Of a stretch of 64,000 nt of DNA, positions 8,608-17,205 are shown one piece after another. Positions within the stretch are counted from its first letter, which is position 1. The number at the start of each line of letters is the position of its first letter. The position numbers and the translations under genes were made by a program. The stretch comes from CAVTQY01 sp963736975 (GTDB taxonomy: Bacteria > Pseudomonadota > Alphaproteobacteria > Acetobacterales > Acetobacteraceae): the NCBI GenBank assembly GCA_963736975.1, contig CAVTQY010000001.1, forward strand, positions 2,108,001 through 2,172,000. Direction: 5' to 3'. The notes under the pieces are model-generated. The model saw nothing but the letters and a program-made list of their open reading frames with translations, searched no databases and was not told the DNA's origin.

Positions 8608-9528
8608 TCAGGAGGCGTAGGAGTAGGAATACGCCCCAAAGCTACGTGGGGTCGACATCTGTACCTTGTTCAGCAACAGCGTGATGGTCGGGCAGGTTTG
8701 GATAAGGTCGAGTGAGGCCTCGACCTCCTCCCGTTGGGTCCGCTCGGCTTCGACCACGAACAGAATTTGGCCAACGGCCGGCGCCAGCGCCGCGGGATCG
8801 CTGGTCGAGAGGCAGGGCGGAGCATCCAGCACCAGCAGGTGGTCGGCATAGTGCCGGCCGAGGCTCTGAATCACCCGTATGATCTGCTCGCGCGTGGATT
8901 GATCCGCTCGCTCGCCCGTGCGGCCGGAGGGCAGAACCTGCAGGCCTTCGACGGCGGTGGGGTGAATGGTGCCAGTCGCGGACGGGGTGGAGGTGTCGAC
9001 AAGGTCCAGGACACCAAGTTCATCGGAAAGCCCCAGATAGTCGGTGAGCGAGTTCCGCTTGTGATCGAGGTCGATCAGCAAGACCCGGCGGCCACCACAG
9101 GAAGCGATGCTGGCGGCGAGATTGATGGCAGTGAAGGTCTTGCCTTCGTTCGGCCGGGCGCTCGTGACCATCAGCAAGTTGGAAAACCCGGGCTCGTTAC
9201 CGAGCTGTCCGAAGGCGGCCCTCACGACCTGGCCTTCGACTAGGCGAAATTCCTCACTGATGCGACGTTGCGCGCCATTTCCTTCGATGAGGCCGGCCCG
9301 GGACAGGGAGGCTGTATCGACCGGCTCATGCAGGGTTGCAGGCGCTAGCGTGTCGGGATGGGCGGTGGCCAGCCCCAATCCCTGCGTCAGCAGACCATTC
9401 ACGACCGCCGTCGATTGGTCATCGTTCGGCGGTTGGACGGCAGGATTGTTCAGGCTGGAGGACGCCAACCCGGCCTGCCGCAGTTTCTCCGCTGCCCGCT
9501 CGGCCAAATTCGGTTTACCCCCGCTCAT
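8608..9528 (-). CDS. XrtA-associated tyrosine autokinase (BY-kinase, CpsD/CapB type)
   Basis: 306 residues of cytoplasmic BY-kinase. The Walker A loop is SARPNEGKTFT with K130; Walker A' is VLLIDLDHK; Walker B is LLVLDAPP. The C-terminus carries a short tyrosine cluster (GAYSYSY), the usual autophosphorylation tail. The N-terminal ~100 residues are a low-complexity Ala/Gln/Asn linker. The ATG directly follows the stop of the chain-length gene (TGAATG), the normal pairing of a Wzz-like membrane activator with its kinase. It should control polymer length and assembly by phosphorylation cycles. Confidence 0.93.
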   Translation of the reverse strand: MSGGKPNLAERAAEKLRQAGLASSSLNNPAVQPPNDDQSTAVVNGLLTQGLGLATAHPDTLAPATLHEPVDTASLSRAGLIEGNGAQRRISEEFRLVEGQVVRAAFGQLGNEPGFSNLLMVTSARPNEGKTFTAINLAASIASCGGRRVLLIDLDHKRNSLTDYLGLSDELGVLDLVDTSTPSATGTIHPTAVEGLQVLPSGRTGERADQSTREQIIRVIQSLGRHYADHLLVLDAPPCLSTSDPAALAPAVGQILFVVEAERTQREEVEASLDLIQTCPTITLLLNKVQMSTPRSFGAYSYSYAS

Positions 9529-11049
9529 TCAGATGATCGCTGTGCTGTTGAGAATATGGAACATCAGCCCACCATAAAGCGCGATGAGGACCAGTACCGC
9601 GAAGCCGAAACGGATGCTGCTCATCACCTGCCGACGGCGCGGCAACGCCGAGACGAGCGACACGGCACCAAGCACCGGAAGCCCGATACTGCGGAGGTCC
9701 TCGAGCACCCAGAACGACTGATCGAACTGCGACAGTAGTGCGGGTATCACTGCGCCGATAGCAAGTCCGGCAATCAGAATACCGCTCGCAATCAGCAGCC
9801 GTGGCGGTGAGGTCGGAATACGCGGGATATCCGGTGGATCGATCAGGCGGATCTTAACCTGGTCAGCCTGGGTATCGGCAGCTTCACCGAGATCGGCGGA
9901 TTGCAGGCGGGTCAGCAATTCATCATAATTCTTCTGCAACACACCATAGCCGCGATCGAGATTCTGGTACTCGGCAATGATGTTGGGCCGATCGCGCTGA
10001 AGCTGCTGGAGCTGCGTCAGGTTCTCCCGCATGGCGCCGAGCTGTCGGGTCAGGGATACCATCGAAGCCTGGGTGTCGATCAGTTTCATCTTGATCTGGT
10101 CATAGACCGGGTTTGGCGTGGATTTCTGCCCGCGGCCTTTGGTTTTGGCCGCTTTCAACGTAGCCAACTGTTGCTCCGCAGCGATGAGCCCGGGATACGC
10201 GTCGGTGTACTGGTTGCGTAACATCGCCACGCGATCCTCGGCCTGCGACACAGGATCCAGCCCCCCCGACCCCGATCCCTGCTCGGTCACAAGCATCGGC
10301 GGAATGGTGGCAATTTCCTTCTGCAAGGCCGCGGCCTCGGCAGTTTTATCCCCGAGCTGGGCTTGGACCTGGGCTATTTGAGTCTGGAGCAGTTCCAGCG
10401 AGTTTGCGCCCTGAGTGTTGGGGTCCCTGCCGTCGAGCGACAACAACCCGGCGTATTTCGAGCGAAACTCGGCGCGGCGCTGTTCCGCTGTGCGCAACTG
10501 CTGCCCGTAGGAGGCAATTTGATGCTCGAGGAATACGCGAGCGTTCTCCATGTCCTGCCGGTTTGTACGGGTCGCATTGTCGATGAAAATGCTCAGCAGG
10601 GTCTGCACGACGCTCTGCGCGAGTTTTGGGTCGGCGTTGCTGTAGCTGACCGTGAACAGGTTGCGGCTGTCCGGCCTGAGCGACGTCTGGACGGAGATGT
10701 CCTTCATCAGGTTGTCAACCATCCGTTCACGTGAGCCGGGCCCGGTAACGCGCAGATCGAGGTCGCTCTTGGAAATCAACGTCTCCATATTCGGCCGACT
10801 GAGCAGTGTCTGCTGCAGCACCTGAAGCTTGGTGTCCGGGGTGGTGTCGGCCGCCAAACCCTTCAACAGCGGCGTCAGGACCGCATCGACATCCACGTAG
10901 ATCCGGGCGCTGACCTCATAGCTGTTCGGCACCATGCTGAGGCCCACCCAGCCGAGCAGGCAGACCAGCCAAGCGACGCCAAGACCCAGCCAGCGCCGCC
11001 GCCAGATCGCCTTGAGGTGCCGGCGCAGAAAGAGAAGAATAATTTCCAC
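9529..11049 (-). CDS. XrtA system polysaccharide chain-length determinant (Wzz family)
   Basis: 506 residues from a GTG start. A transmembrane helix at about 22-42 is followed by a periplasmic Wzz domain, a long coiled-coil region (about 170-390, many Gln/Leu heptads such as the QTQIAQVQAQLGDK stretch), and a membrane return with a P-rich signature (PDIPRIPTSPPR) leading to helices near 427-445 and 480-500. This matches the PEP-CTERM chain-length family. The kinase domain is a separate gene immediately downstream. It probably forms the inner-membrane oligomer that sets polymer length and links to the export lipoprotein, encoded 13 bp upstream. Confidence 0.94.
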   Translation of the reverse strand: MEIILLFLRRHLKAIWRRRWLGLGVAWLVCLLGWVGLSMVPNSYEVSARIYVDVDAVLTPLLKGLAADTTPDTKLQVLQQTLLSRPNMETLISKSDLDLRVTGPGSRERMVDNLMKDISVQTSLRPDSRNLFTVSYSNADPKLAQSVVQTLLSIFIDNATRTNRQDMENARVFLEHQIASYGQQLRTAEQRRAEFRSKYAGLLSLDGRDPNTQGANSLELLQTQIAQVQAQLGDKTAEAAALQKEIATIPPMLVTEQGSGSGGLDPVSQAEDRVAMLRNQYTDAYPGLIAAEQQLATLKAAKTKGRGQKSTPNPVYDQIKMKLIDTQASMVSLTRQLGAMRENLTQLQQLQRDRPNIIAEYQNLDRGYGVLQKNYDELLTRLQSADLGEAADTQADQVKIRLIDPPDIPRIPTSPPRLLIASGILIAGLAIGAVIPALLSQFDQSFWVLEDLRSIGLPVLGAVSLVSALPRRRQVMSSIRFGFAVLVLIALYGGLMFHILNSTAII

Positions 11050-11062
11050 GAGCCGCGCCCCC

Positions 11063-11689
11063 TCAGAAAAACGATTCAGGAATGACCAGCGTGTCGCCCG
11101 GTTGCATGCGAACGTTCTGGCTCATGTCGCCGTCGTTCATCAAGTCGTCGAGGTGCACGTGAATGACCTCCTGCTTGCCTGACGGCTCACGGCGAATGAT
11201 CATCGCGCGGTTGCCGGCGGCGTATTTTGTCAGGCCTTTGACGGCGATCATCACATCGAGCACGGAGAGGCCGTCGCGGTACGGGATCGCGGTCGGCTCG
11301 GTCGCCTGGCCGATCACTCGCACCTGCCGGTTAGTTGGCCCGACGAAGCTGCGCACGATGACGGTGACCTTCGGGTCGCGTACATATTGGCGCAAGCGGT
11401 CGGCAATCTGGTTCGCAAGCTGGGGCGGCGTGGTGCCGGCCGCCTGAATATCCTGCACCAGCGGGATGGAGATCTTGCCGTCCGGGCGGACGGAGACGGC
11501 CGATTCGCTCAGGTCGGGCGACTGGTATACGAACACGCTGAGCAAATCACCGGGCCCGATGACATATTCGTTAGGGCTGACCGCGCTCGTCGACGCGGCC
11601 GCCACACCAGGGCCCGGTCCGGGCGGCGTGCAACCGGCGAGCAGGATACAACCGATCAGCAGAGGCGATAGAAGAAGCGGCCTGAACAC
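11063..11689 (-). CDS. XrtA system polysaccharide export lipoprotein (Wza-like)
   Basis: 208 residues from GTG 11689, which has a GAGGTG ribosome site about 9 bp upstream. This start gives a clean lipoprotein signal (FRPLLLSPLLIG then lipobox LLAGC). A longer in-frame opening to 11872 exists, but it would run through the tRNA-Val gene and puts about 60 unlikely residues before the signal peptide. The domains are the polysaccharide export (Poly_export) domain beginning YVIGPGDLLSVFVYQ and an SLBB-type domain around VRVIGQATEPTAIPY. It should form the outer-membrane-linked export channel. First gene of the EPS operon. Confidence 0.93.
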   Translation of the reverse strand: MFRPLLLSPLLIGCILLAGCTPPGPGPGVAAASTSAVSPNEYVIGPGDLLSVFVYQSPDLSESAVSVRPDGKISIPLVQDIQAAGTTPPQLANQIADRLRQYVRDPKVTVIVRSFVGPTNRQVRVIGQATEPTAIPYRDGLSVLDVMIAVKGLTKYAAGNRAMIIRREPSGKQEVIHVHLDDLMNDGDMSQNVRMQPGDTLVIPESFF

Positions 11690-11755
11690 AGCGGCGATCA
11701 CCTCGATCACAGAATACAGTCGAACGCGAAGGCATGGTCCGCGAGCGGTCGCACG

Positions 11756-11829
11756 TGGTAGGCGCGGAAGGAATTGAACCCCCGCCTCTGCCGTGTAAGG
11801 GCAGCGCTCTGCCACTGAGCTACGCGCCT
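11756..11829 (-). tRNA. tRNA-Val (anticodon UAC), CCA encoded
   Basis: The complement folds as a full cloverleaf: 7-bp acceptor AGGCGCG/CGCGCCT, D arm GCTC/GAGC, anticodon stem CTGCC/GGCAG with loop CTTACAC (anticodon TAC, valine GTA codons), T loop TTCAATT on a G-rich stem with two G-U pairs, discriminator A and an encoded CCA. The variable loop is short (4 nt). It lies 66 bp upstream of, and in the same direction as, the EPS export lipoprotein start. Confidence 0.95.
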
Positions 11830-12236
11830 CCGGACCCTGAGCCGGGGCACAATGACTACCGGTCGATGACAACCTCCCTAAGCCGCTCTGTTAGCACTAT
11901 AATTCGCGTTGATCAATCAGGCCGGCGCCACCCCCGCGAGAGGGACCGAAACGGTTTTATCCGCGTGAGCGAAGCGACGCTTTCGGCCGCTCCCGAGCCA
12001 GAGGGATCGGCTAAATCGCCGTACAAATCAAGCGTAAAGAAATGCTTGACGATTGCCGCTGACTGTATAATTTTACATCCGGCTTCTATTCCGCGGTCAG
12101 ATTGGACGCGTAGCGGCGTAGCGGGTCTGAACTTGAGGAACGGGACATCGCGCCACGGAACGCGCGGGGTCTCGCATAATGCTGCCAGCTGTGGATGACC
12201 AATACGCGGTCGCCCACAGGTCGTCGGAGGGCGCCT
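11830..12236. other. Intergenic control region between tRNA-Val/EPS operon and sugar-transferase gene
   Basis: About 400 bp without a convincing gene. It separates the minus-strand tRNA/EPS operon from the plus-strand glycosyltransferase and must hold promoters for both. It is AT-richer near 12020-12090 than its surroundings. The only promoter-like match I can support points to the plus strand (12045-12071). No clear minus-strand promoter was identified. Confidence 0.6.
12045..12071 (+). promoter_or_regulatory. Candidate sigma-70 type promoter for the EPS sugar transferase
   Basis: CTTGAC (12045-12050) followed by TATAAT (12066-12071), spacer 15 bp, in an AT-rich patch about 165 bp before the sugar-transferase start. 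The -10 box is a perfect consensus; the spacing is shorter than the usual 16-18 bp, so the true -35 may be offset by a base or two. No operator-like repeat was noticed next to it. Confidence 0.45.
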
Positions 12237-13628
12237 ATGACGCGGACAGTCGGCCGCTACGTGCCGGTCGAAATGGCGGTGTTTTGGCTGCTCGAGCTTC
12301 TGCTGTCTTTCGCGTTCATCTATTTGATGTTGTCCGCTCCGCCGCTCTTCGGGCGCGGCGGCGTCGGTCTGGCCGGCCTGGGCAGTGAACTCTCCTCGGC
12401 GAACCATGCTGCCCTGCTCGCGGTGACTATCGGCGGTTGCGCCGTCGCGATCGGCCTCTACAGGCCGGAGATATGCTTCGATCGACGACGCCTCGTGCTC
12501 AATGCTGCGCTGGCCGCCGTCGTGGCTTTCCCGGCGGCTCTCGCAGTGAACCATCAGTTCAGCCTCGGACTCGGCCGTGCTTATCCGATCTGGCTCACCA
12601 AAGTTCTGCTCATCTGGCTGGGCTTCGCCGTGGTCAGCCGTTGGCTGTTTAGCCTTGCCGTAGGCCGCAACCTGCTGGCAAGGCGTGTGCTGCTCGTGGG
12701 CAGCGGCGAGCGCACGGCGCAGATGGCCGCCCTGCTGCACAGCGGGCAGACGGGGTTGTTTCAGCTTGCCAGCGTCAGTCCGAGCCTTGGCGCGTTCGGG
12801 CGTGCGGCCTCGGATGTGCTCCATCGGCTCGGCGTCTGGGGTGTGGTGGTGGCGGGCGACACCGTGAACGGCTCGGGTGCTGCCAACATCGCGGAACGCG
12901 ACCTTCTGCTGGATTGGAAGCTGCGTGGCCTGCAGGTCTATGACGACGCGTCCTTCTGCGAGCAGCATCTCGGGCGGGTCAACCTGGACTGCATCGATGC
13001 GGTCTGGTTCTTGCGCGCGGACGGATTTGCCAACACGCGCCTGTCGCGTGCGATCAAGCGCCTCGTGGATATTGTCGCCAGCCTGGTTCTGCTGGGGCTC
13101 ACCTTTCCACTGATGCTGGCGACAGCCATTCTCATTAAGCTCGACAGCCCCGGTCCGGCGCTCTACCGGCAACAGCGCGTCGGCCTCTATAGGAAGAATT
13201 TCACATTGTTGAAGTTCCGCAGCATGCGTGTCGATGCCGAGGCCGCGGGGCAACCGCGTTGGGCAGCCAAACGCGATACACGCGTGACACGCGTCGGCGC
13301 TTTCATCCGCCAGACCCGTATCGACGAGCTGCCGCAGCTCCTCAACGTGCTGTGCGGCAATATGAGTTTGGTCGGCCCCCGGCCGGAGCGGCCGCATTTC
13401 GTCGAACAACTCGCCCAGGTGATCCCGTTCTACAACGAGCGCAGTTACGTAAAGCCGGGCGTGACCGGTTGGGCACAAGTGAACTTTCCGTACGGCGCAT
13501 CGGTCGAGGATGCACGGGAAAAGCTCTCCTACGACCTCTATTACCTCAAACACCGCAGCGTCGTTCTCGACTTGCTGATCCTCATCCTCACCGTGCGGGT
13601 GATCTTGTTCCGTGAAGGCGCGCGCTGA
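12237..13628 (+). CDS. EPS polyprenyl glycosylphosphotransferase (XrtA system sugar transferase, EpsB_2 type)
   Basis: 463 residues. ATG 12237 has GGAGG 6 bp upstream and is preferred over an in-frame ATG 14 codons earlier. The N-terminal half has several membrane helices (about 12-32, 60-75, 88-105, 120-142) and a CoA-binding-like Rossmann segment (VLLVGSGERT at 151-160). The C-terminal half is the bacterial sugar transferase domain: a membrane insertion after KRLVDIV (274-280), KFRSMRVD (326-333), DELPQLLNVL and GPRPERP (380-386). It should start EPS synthesis by moving a sugar-1-phosphate onto undecaprenyl phosphate. Divergent from the rest of the locus. Confidence 0.94.
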   Translation: MTRTVGRYVPVEMAVFWLLELLLSFAFIYLMLSAPPLFGRGGVGLAGLGSELSSANHAALLAVTIGGCAVAIGLYRPEICFDRRRLVLNAALAAVVAFPAALAVNHQFSLGLGRAYPIWLTKVLLIWLGFAVVSRWLFSLAVGRNLLARRVLLVGSGERTAQMAALLHSGQTGLFQLASVSPSLGAFGRAASDVLHRLGVWGVVVAGDTVNGSGAANIAERDLLLDWKLRGLQVYDDASFCEQHLGRVNLDCIDAVWFLRADGFANTRLSRAIKRLVDIVASLVLLGLTFPLMLATAILIKLDSPGPALYRQQRVGLYRKNFTLLKFRSMRVDAEAAGQPRWAAKRDTRVTRVGAFIRQTRIDELPQLLNVLCGNMSLVGPRPERPHFVEQLAQVIPFYNERSYVKPGVTGWAQVNFPYGASVEDAREKLSYDLYYLKHRSVVLDLLILILTVRVILFREGAR

Positions 13629-13674
13629 CATCGTTCATCGACAACTGTCCGCCGCCACTTTACTGAAACGCCCG

Positions 13675-15834
13675 TTACGTGACCGTAAACGCGGCGGTTT
13701 CGGCCACCCGGCTTGTCGGTCCTGAACGCCTCTCGACCGGTAGAAGCCGGAATATGGCTCGCAGCAGCTCCTCACGCCTATAGGGCTTTGTGAGCACCTG
13801 TGTCCGGCCATCGAGGGCGATGGCATTCAGGGCGTCTGGATTGCCGGTGATGAACAGCACATGCAGGTCGGGTCGCAGCTCTCGGGCCAGCGTCGCCAAG
13901 ACGACACCGGACATTCCCGGCATTCCATAATCAACCACAGCCAGGTCGAACCGACGCTCACGCAGGATCTCCAGCGCCTGGTGACCGTTCGCCGCCTCCT
14001 CGACCGCGTGGCCGGCGTTCCTGAGAAATTCCGCCGTCACCGCGCGAATGTCAGGCTCATCGTCCACCAGGATGAACGCCTTTGCCGGGCGCAACGCGGT
14101 TTCTGCTTGTGCTGCAGCCGGCCGATCCGGGCGCGGCAGCGTCTCGGCGCGGCGCAGGAAAAGCTCGACCGTGGTCCCTCGTCCCAATACGCTTTTCAGC
14201 CGCATCGTTCCACCCGACTGGCGGGCAAAGCCATAGGCTTGAGCGAGGCCCAGGCCGCTGCCCCTGCCGACTTCCTTGGTGGTGAAAAACGGCTCGAAGG
14301 CTCGCGCGAGCACCTCCGCCGTCATGCCGGTACCCGTGTCGGTCACGGTAATCATCACATACTCGGCGGGCTCCAGATCGTCCGGCCCCGCGGCATCGGT
14401 GGCATTCCTGGTGACGATCTGCAACACGCCGCCGCCGGGCATAGCGTCGCGCGCGTTGATTGCCAGGTTCAGCAAGACAAGCTCGAGCTGCGTTGCGTCC
14501 GTTAGGGCGGGCCACAACGCTGGGTCCAGCGCTGTCTCGACCTGAACCAGACCACCGAGCGTATGGCGCAGCAGGCCATCCATCCCGGCGACCAGCCGGT
14601 TGATATCGACCGAGGTAGGGACCATTCGCTGCTGGCGCGCATAGGCAAGCAATTGCTGAGTCAGCCGTCCCCCGCGCCAAGCCGCCGCGAGCGCTGCATC
14701 GATATGCCGCCGCAGGGGCGCGTCTGTGAGTTTTGCGGATAGCAGTTCGAGATTGCCGACGATGGCCGCCAACAAGTTGTTGAAGTCATGCGCCACGCCG
14801 CCGGTCAGTTGGCCAATGGCCTCCAGCCGCTGCGCCTGCAACAACGCGCGTTCAGCCTTGTCGCGCTCCGCGATCGCGGCGGTCAGCCGCGCGTTCGCCT
14901 CCGCCAGTTGCTGCGTGCGCGCGGCGACACGCGCTTCCAGGCGTTCCTCCAGCCGCTTCTGGTCCGTTATGTCGAGCGAGACGCCGACCATGCGACGGGC
15001 CGTCCCATCCGGCCAACGCACGGTGACTTGGCCGCGGATCTGCACCCAATGGACGCTGCCATCCCGCCAGACGGCGCGGTACTCAACGTCGTAGTCGGTA
15101 CCATCAGCCAAGGCGCGGGCGAGCGCCGTCTGCCGCCGGTCACGGTCGTCCGGGTGCACCGCCGCGCGCAGGTCATCGTGATCGAAGCTCTCTTCCGGAC
15201 CGAGCCCGTAGCAAGCCTTGTGCAAGTCGGAAGACACCATCCCGCGGTCGGGCAACGTCATCTCCCAGGAGCCGAGCCGTCCGGCTTGCAGTGCGATGGC
15301 GAGCCGTCGCTCGCTTTCCGAGAGCGAATGGGTGCGCCGGGCCAGTTCCTCGTTCGCCTCGCGCAGACGAGTGATCAGGAGCTGCTGGTCGCGGGCCAAC
15401 TCGTCGCGCTCAGCCCCCTCCCGGCGCAACCTGACCAGCTCGGTGACATCGCGGACGCGATGCACGATCCAGGCAACCTCGCCCGCATCGTCATGGACAG
15501 GAGCATTCAGGACCGTCCAGTAGCGCTCTGCCCATTTTCCGTCCGGCAGCCGGATATCGTAGCGGCTCACTGGCATCGCGTCGGGCCTGCCAAGGTCCAG
15601 CACGCGCACGAGCGAGGCTCTCAATAGGGATGGTCCGGGCGTCGCCCGCCCGTCAGGGCCGTCGGCGAGGACCACGAGCAGGTTGCGGCCCAGCACCTGC
15701 TGCCGCGCCGTCTGCAGGTGATGCAACCATGTTTCGGTCGCCTCGGCGATCTCGAGCTCGCGGGTCAGCAAAAGGTAAAGCCCGGGCGTGTGGCGGAAGA
15801 CGGCTCGGAAATCGGGGACACTGACCCCGGTCAT
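13675..15834 (-). CDS. Hybrid sensor histidine kinase (PAS-PAS-HisKA-HATPase-REC)
   Basis: About 719 residues from ATG 15834; an in-frame GTG four codons upstream is possible. Two PAS sensor domains (roughly 10-130 and 190-310, the second with the PAC-like WVQIRGQVTVRWPDG stretch) are followed by a coiled coil, the phospho-acceptor box GGVAHDFNNLLAAI (H-box), an ATPase domain (NLAINARDAM N-box, DTGTGM, GRGSGLGLAQAYGF) and a C-terminal receiver domain (ILVDDEPDI, aspartate in VVDYGMPGMSG, KPYRREELL). No membrane helix is seen, so it senses a cytoplasmic signal. No partner regulator is adjacent, and the signal is unknown. Confidence 0.92.
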   Translation of the reverse strand: MTGVSVPDFRAVFRHTPGLYLLLTRELEIAEATETWLHHLQTARQQVLGRNLLVVLADGPDGRATPGPSLLRASLVRVLDLGRPDAMPVSRYDIRLPDGKWAERYWTVLNAPVHDDAGEVAWIVHRVRDVTELVRLRREGAERDELARDQQLLITRLREANEELARRTHSLSESERRLAIALQAGRLGSWEMTLPDRGMVSSDLHKACYGLGPEESFDHDDLRAAVHPDDRDRRQTALARALADGTDYDVEYRAVWRDGSVHWVQIRGQVTVRWPDGTARRMVGVSLDITDQKRLEERLEARVAARTQQLAEANARLTAAIAERDKAERALLQAQRLEAIGQLTGGVAHDFNNLLAAIVGNLELLSAKLTDAPLRRHIDAALAAAWRGGRLTQQLLAYARQQRMVPTSVDINRLVAGMDGLLRHTLGGLVQVETALDPALWPALTDATQLELVLLNLAINARDAMPGGGVLQIVTRNATDAAGPDDLEPAEYVMITVTDTGTGMTAEVLARAFEPFFTTKEVGRGSGLGLAQAYGFARQSGGTMRLKSVLGRGTTVELFLRRAETLPRPDRPAAAQAETALRPAKAFILVDDEPDIRAVTAEFLRNAGHAVEEAANGHQALEILRERRFDLAVVDYGMPGMSGVVLATLARELRPDLHVLFITGNPDALNAIALDGRTQVLTKPYRREELLRAIFRLLPVERRSGPTSRVAETAAFTVT

Positions 15835-15899
15835 GCGCGGCCTCACGGCATCGTGTGTCGGTGCAATGTAACCCGGCCGGGCCAGTTGCGCATGCTACC

Positions 15900-17066
15900 T
15901 CAACGCGAATTTAGCTTTCGGTATATGGCCGCCTCGAACTGTTCCAGCAGCCCCAGAACAGCAGGGTCGCCGAAGGGCAGGAGCTGCGTCATGACCACGC
16001 CAGCAACATCTCGCCGGCGATCCAGCCAGTAATAGGTATTGAAGAGCCCTGCCCAGGCGGCGCTTCCCACGCTCCGGCCCCCCGGTCCTGGTTGGGTGTT
16101 GATCAGGAAGCTCAGCCCCCACTTCTTCTGCATGCCGGCGAACAGCTCGACATCATTCGACGATGCCGGTACCGCCGAGCGCATCGGCTCGACCAGCAGA
16201 TCGCCGATATGGTTGTCCAACATCGTGGCAACCGTGCCGGGCTGCAGGATGACAGCGCCATTCAGCCGGCCTTCGGCCAGCAGCATGCGAAGAAATGTCA
16301 GATAATCCGATGCGGTCGAATGGAGTCCTCCGCCACCCGGAAAGAACTCGCGGTCCGGATTAGGGGGCGGTTGCGGGTCCAGCAAAGCCACCCCGTCCGG
16401 CGTCCGGACGTGCAATGGGGCGAGCCGGTCGAGCATATGGGGGCGCACCTCGTAACTGGTGTCGTGCATCCCCAGCGGGTCGAAAATGTGGGAGCGGAAA
16501 TACGTTTCGAGGTCTTCCCCACTCACTGCCTCAACCATCCGGCCGGCCCAATCAATGTTGATCCCGTACTGCCATCGTGTGCCAGGATCGAAGGTCAACG
16601 GGGCAGCAAGTCCAGCGAGCAGGCCCGTGCGCGGCGCCGGCAGCCCGGTCACGCGGTGGTAGCGCAGCAGGTCGGCGTTCCAGATATCGTAGCCGAAGCC
16701 GGCCGTGTGAGTGAGAAGCCGGCGCAAGGTGATCGCGGTTTTGGCCGGCCGCAGCAGCGGCGAGCCATCTTCGGTGAAGCCCTGCAAAACCTTCGGCTCG
16801 GCGAGTTCTGGAACGACCTCCCCGGCCGGCGCATCGAGTGATAGCCGTCCTTGCTCCACGATCTGCATTGCGGCGGTCGCGGTGATGGCCTTCGTCATCG
16901 AGGCGATACGGAACACGGTATCCTGTGTCACGGGCCTACCGCCCTTCGCGCCGGGACCGAACGAACCCCGATAGACGACACGATCGGTGGTCGCCGCAGC
17001 GGCAACCACGCCCGGCACCGTGCCTTCCGCGACGGCGCCATTCAGCACCTGGTCGAGCTCCTCCAT
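15900..17066 (-). CDS. Serine hydrolase, beta-lactamase class C / esterase family
   Basis: 388 residues. The SxxK motif is SMTK (about residue 56), the YxN motif is YGIN (about 168), and a glycine-rich HTG-like region is represented near GGRSVGSAAWAG. This gives the class C beta-lactamase/DD-peptidase fold, and the length fits the esterase (EstB-like) branch. No signal peptide is visible, so it is more likely a cytoplasmic esterase than a true beta-lactamase. ATG 17066 with no close upstream neighbour; divergent from the dehydrogenase gene. Substrate unknown. Confidence 0.88.
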   Translation of the reverse strand: MEELDQVLNGAVAEGTVPGVVAAAATTDRVVYRGSFGPGAKGGRPVTQDTVFRIASMTKAITATAAMQIVEQGRLSLDAPAGEVVPELAEPKVLQGFTEDGSPLLRPAKTAITLRRLLTHTAGFGYDIWNADLLRYHRVTGLPAPRTGLLAGLAAPLTFDPGTRWQYGINIDWAGRMVEAVSGEDLETYFRSHIFDPLGMHDTSYEVRPHMLDRLAPLHVRTPDGVALLDPQPPPNPDREFFPGGGGLHSTASDYLTFLRMLLAEGRLNGAVILQPGTVATMLDNHIGDLLVEPMRSAVPASSNDVELFAGMQKKWGLSFLINTQPGPGGRSVGSAAWAGLFNTYYWLDRRRDVAGVVMTQLLPFGDPAVLGLLEQFEAAIYRKLNSR

Positions 17067-17205
17067 AGATGTACGGTCCCTCTGCCCCAGCCATCATACC
17101 TTCGCGATCATGAGAGGTCGAATGAGCCGTGTGTTTGGGGTCACGCCGACTTGAACCCGCGCTATTCACGCTCCACGCTCGGGAACACCGGGGGGGAGGA
17201 AACCG

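Noticed and set aside
11063..11872. Longer version of the export protein starting at 11872
   Set aside because: It would read through the complete tRNA-Val gene and add about 60 residues with no homology before the lipoprotein signal. The GTG at 11689 with a ribosome site fits better.
11913..13631. 572-residue minus-strand frame opposite the sugar transferase
   Set aside because: It has Gln/His/Arg-rich composition typical of an antisense shadow and no recognisable domain, and it lies fully within a well-supported gene.
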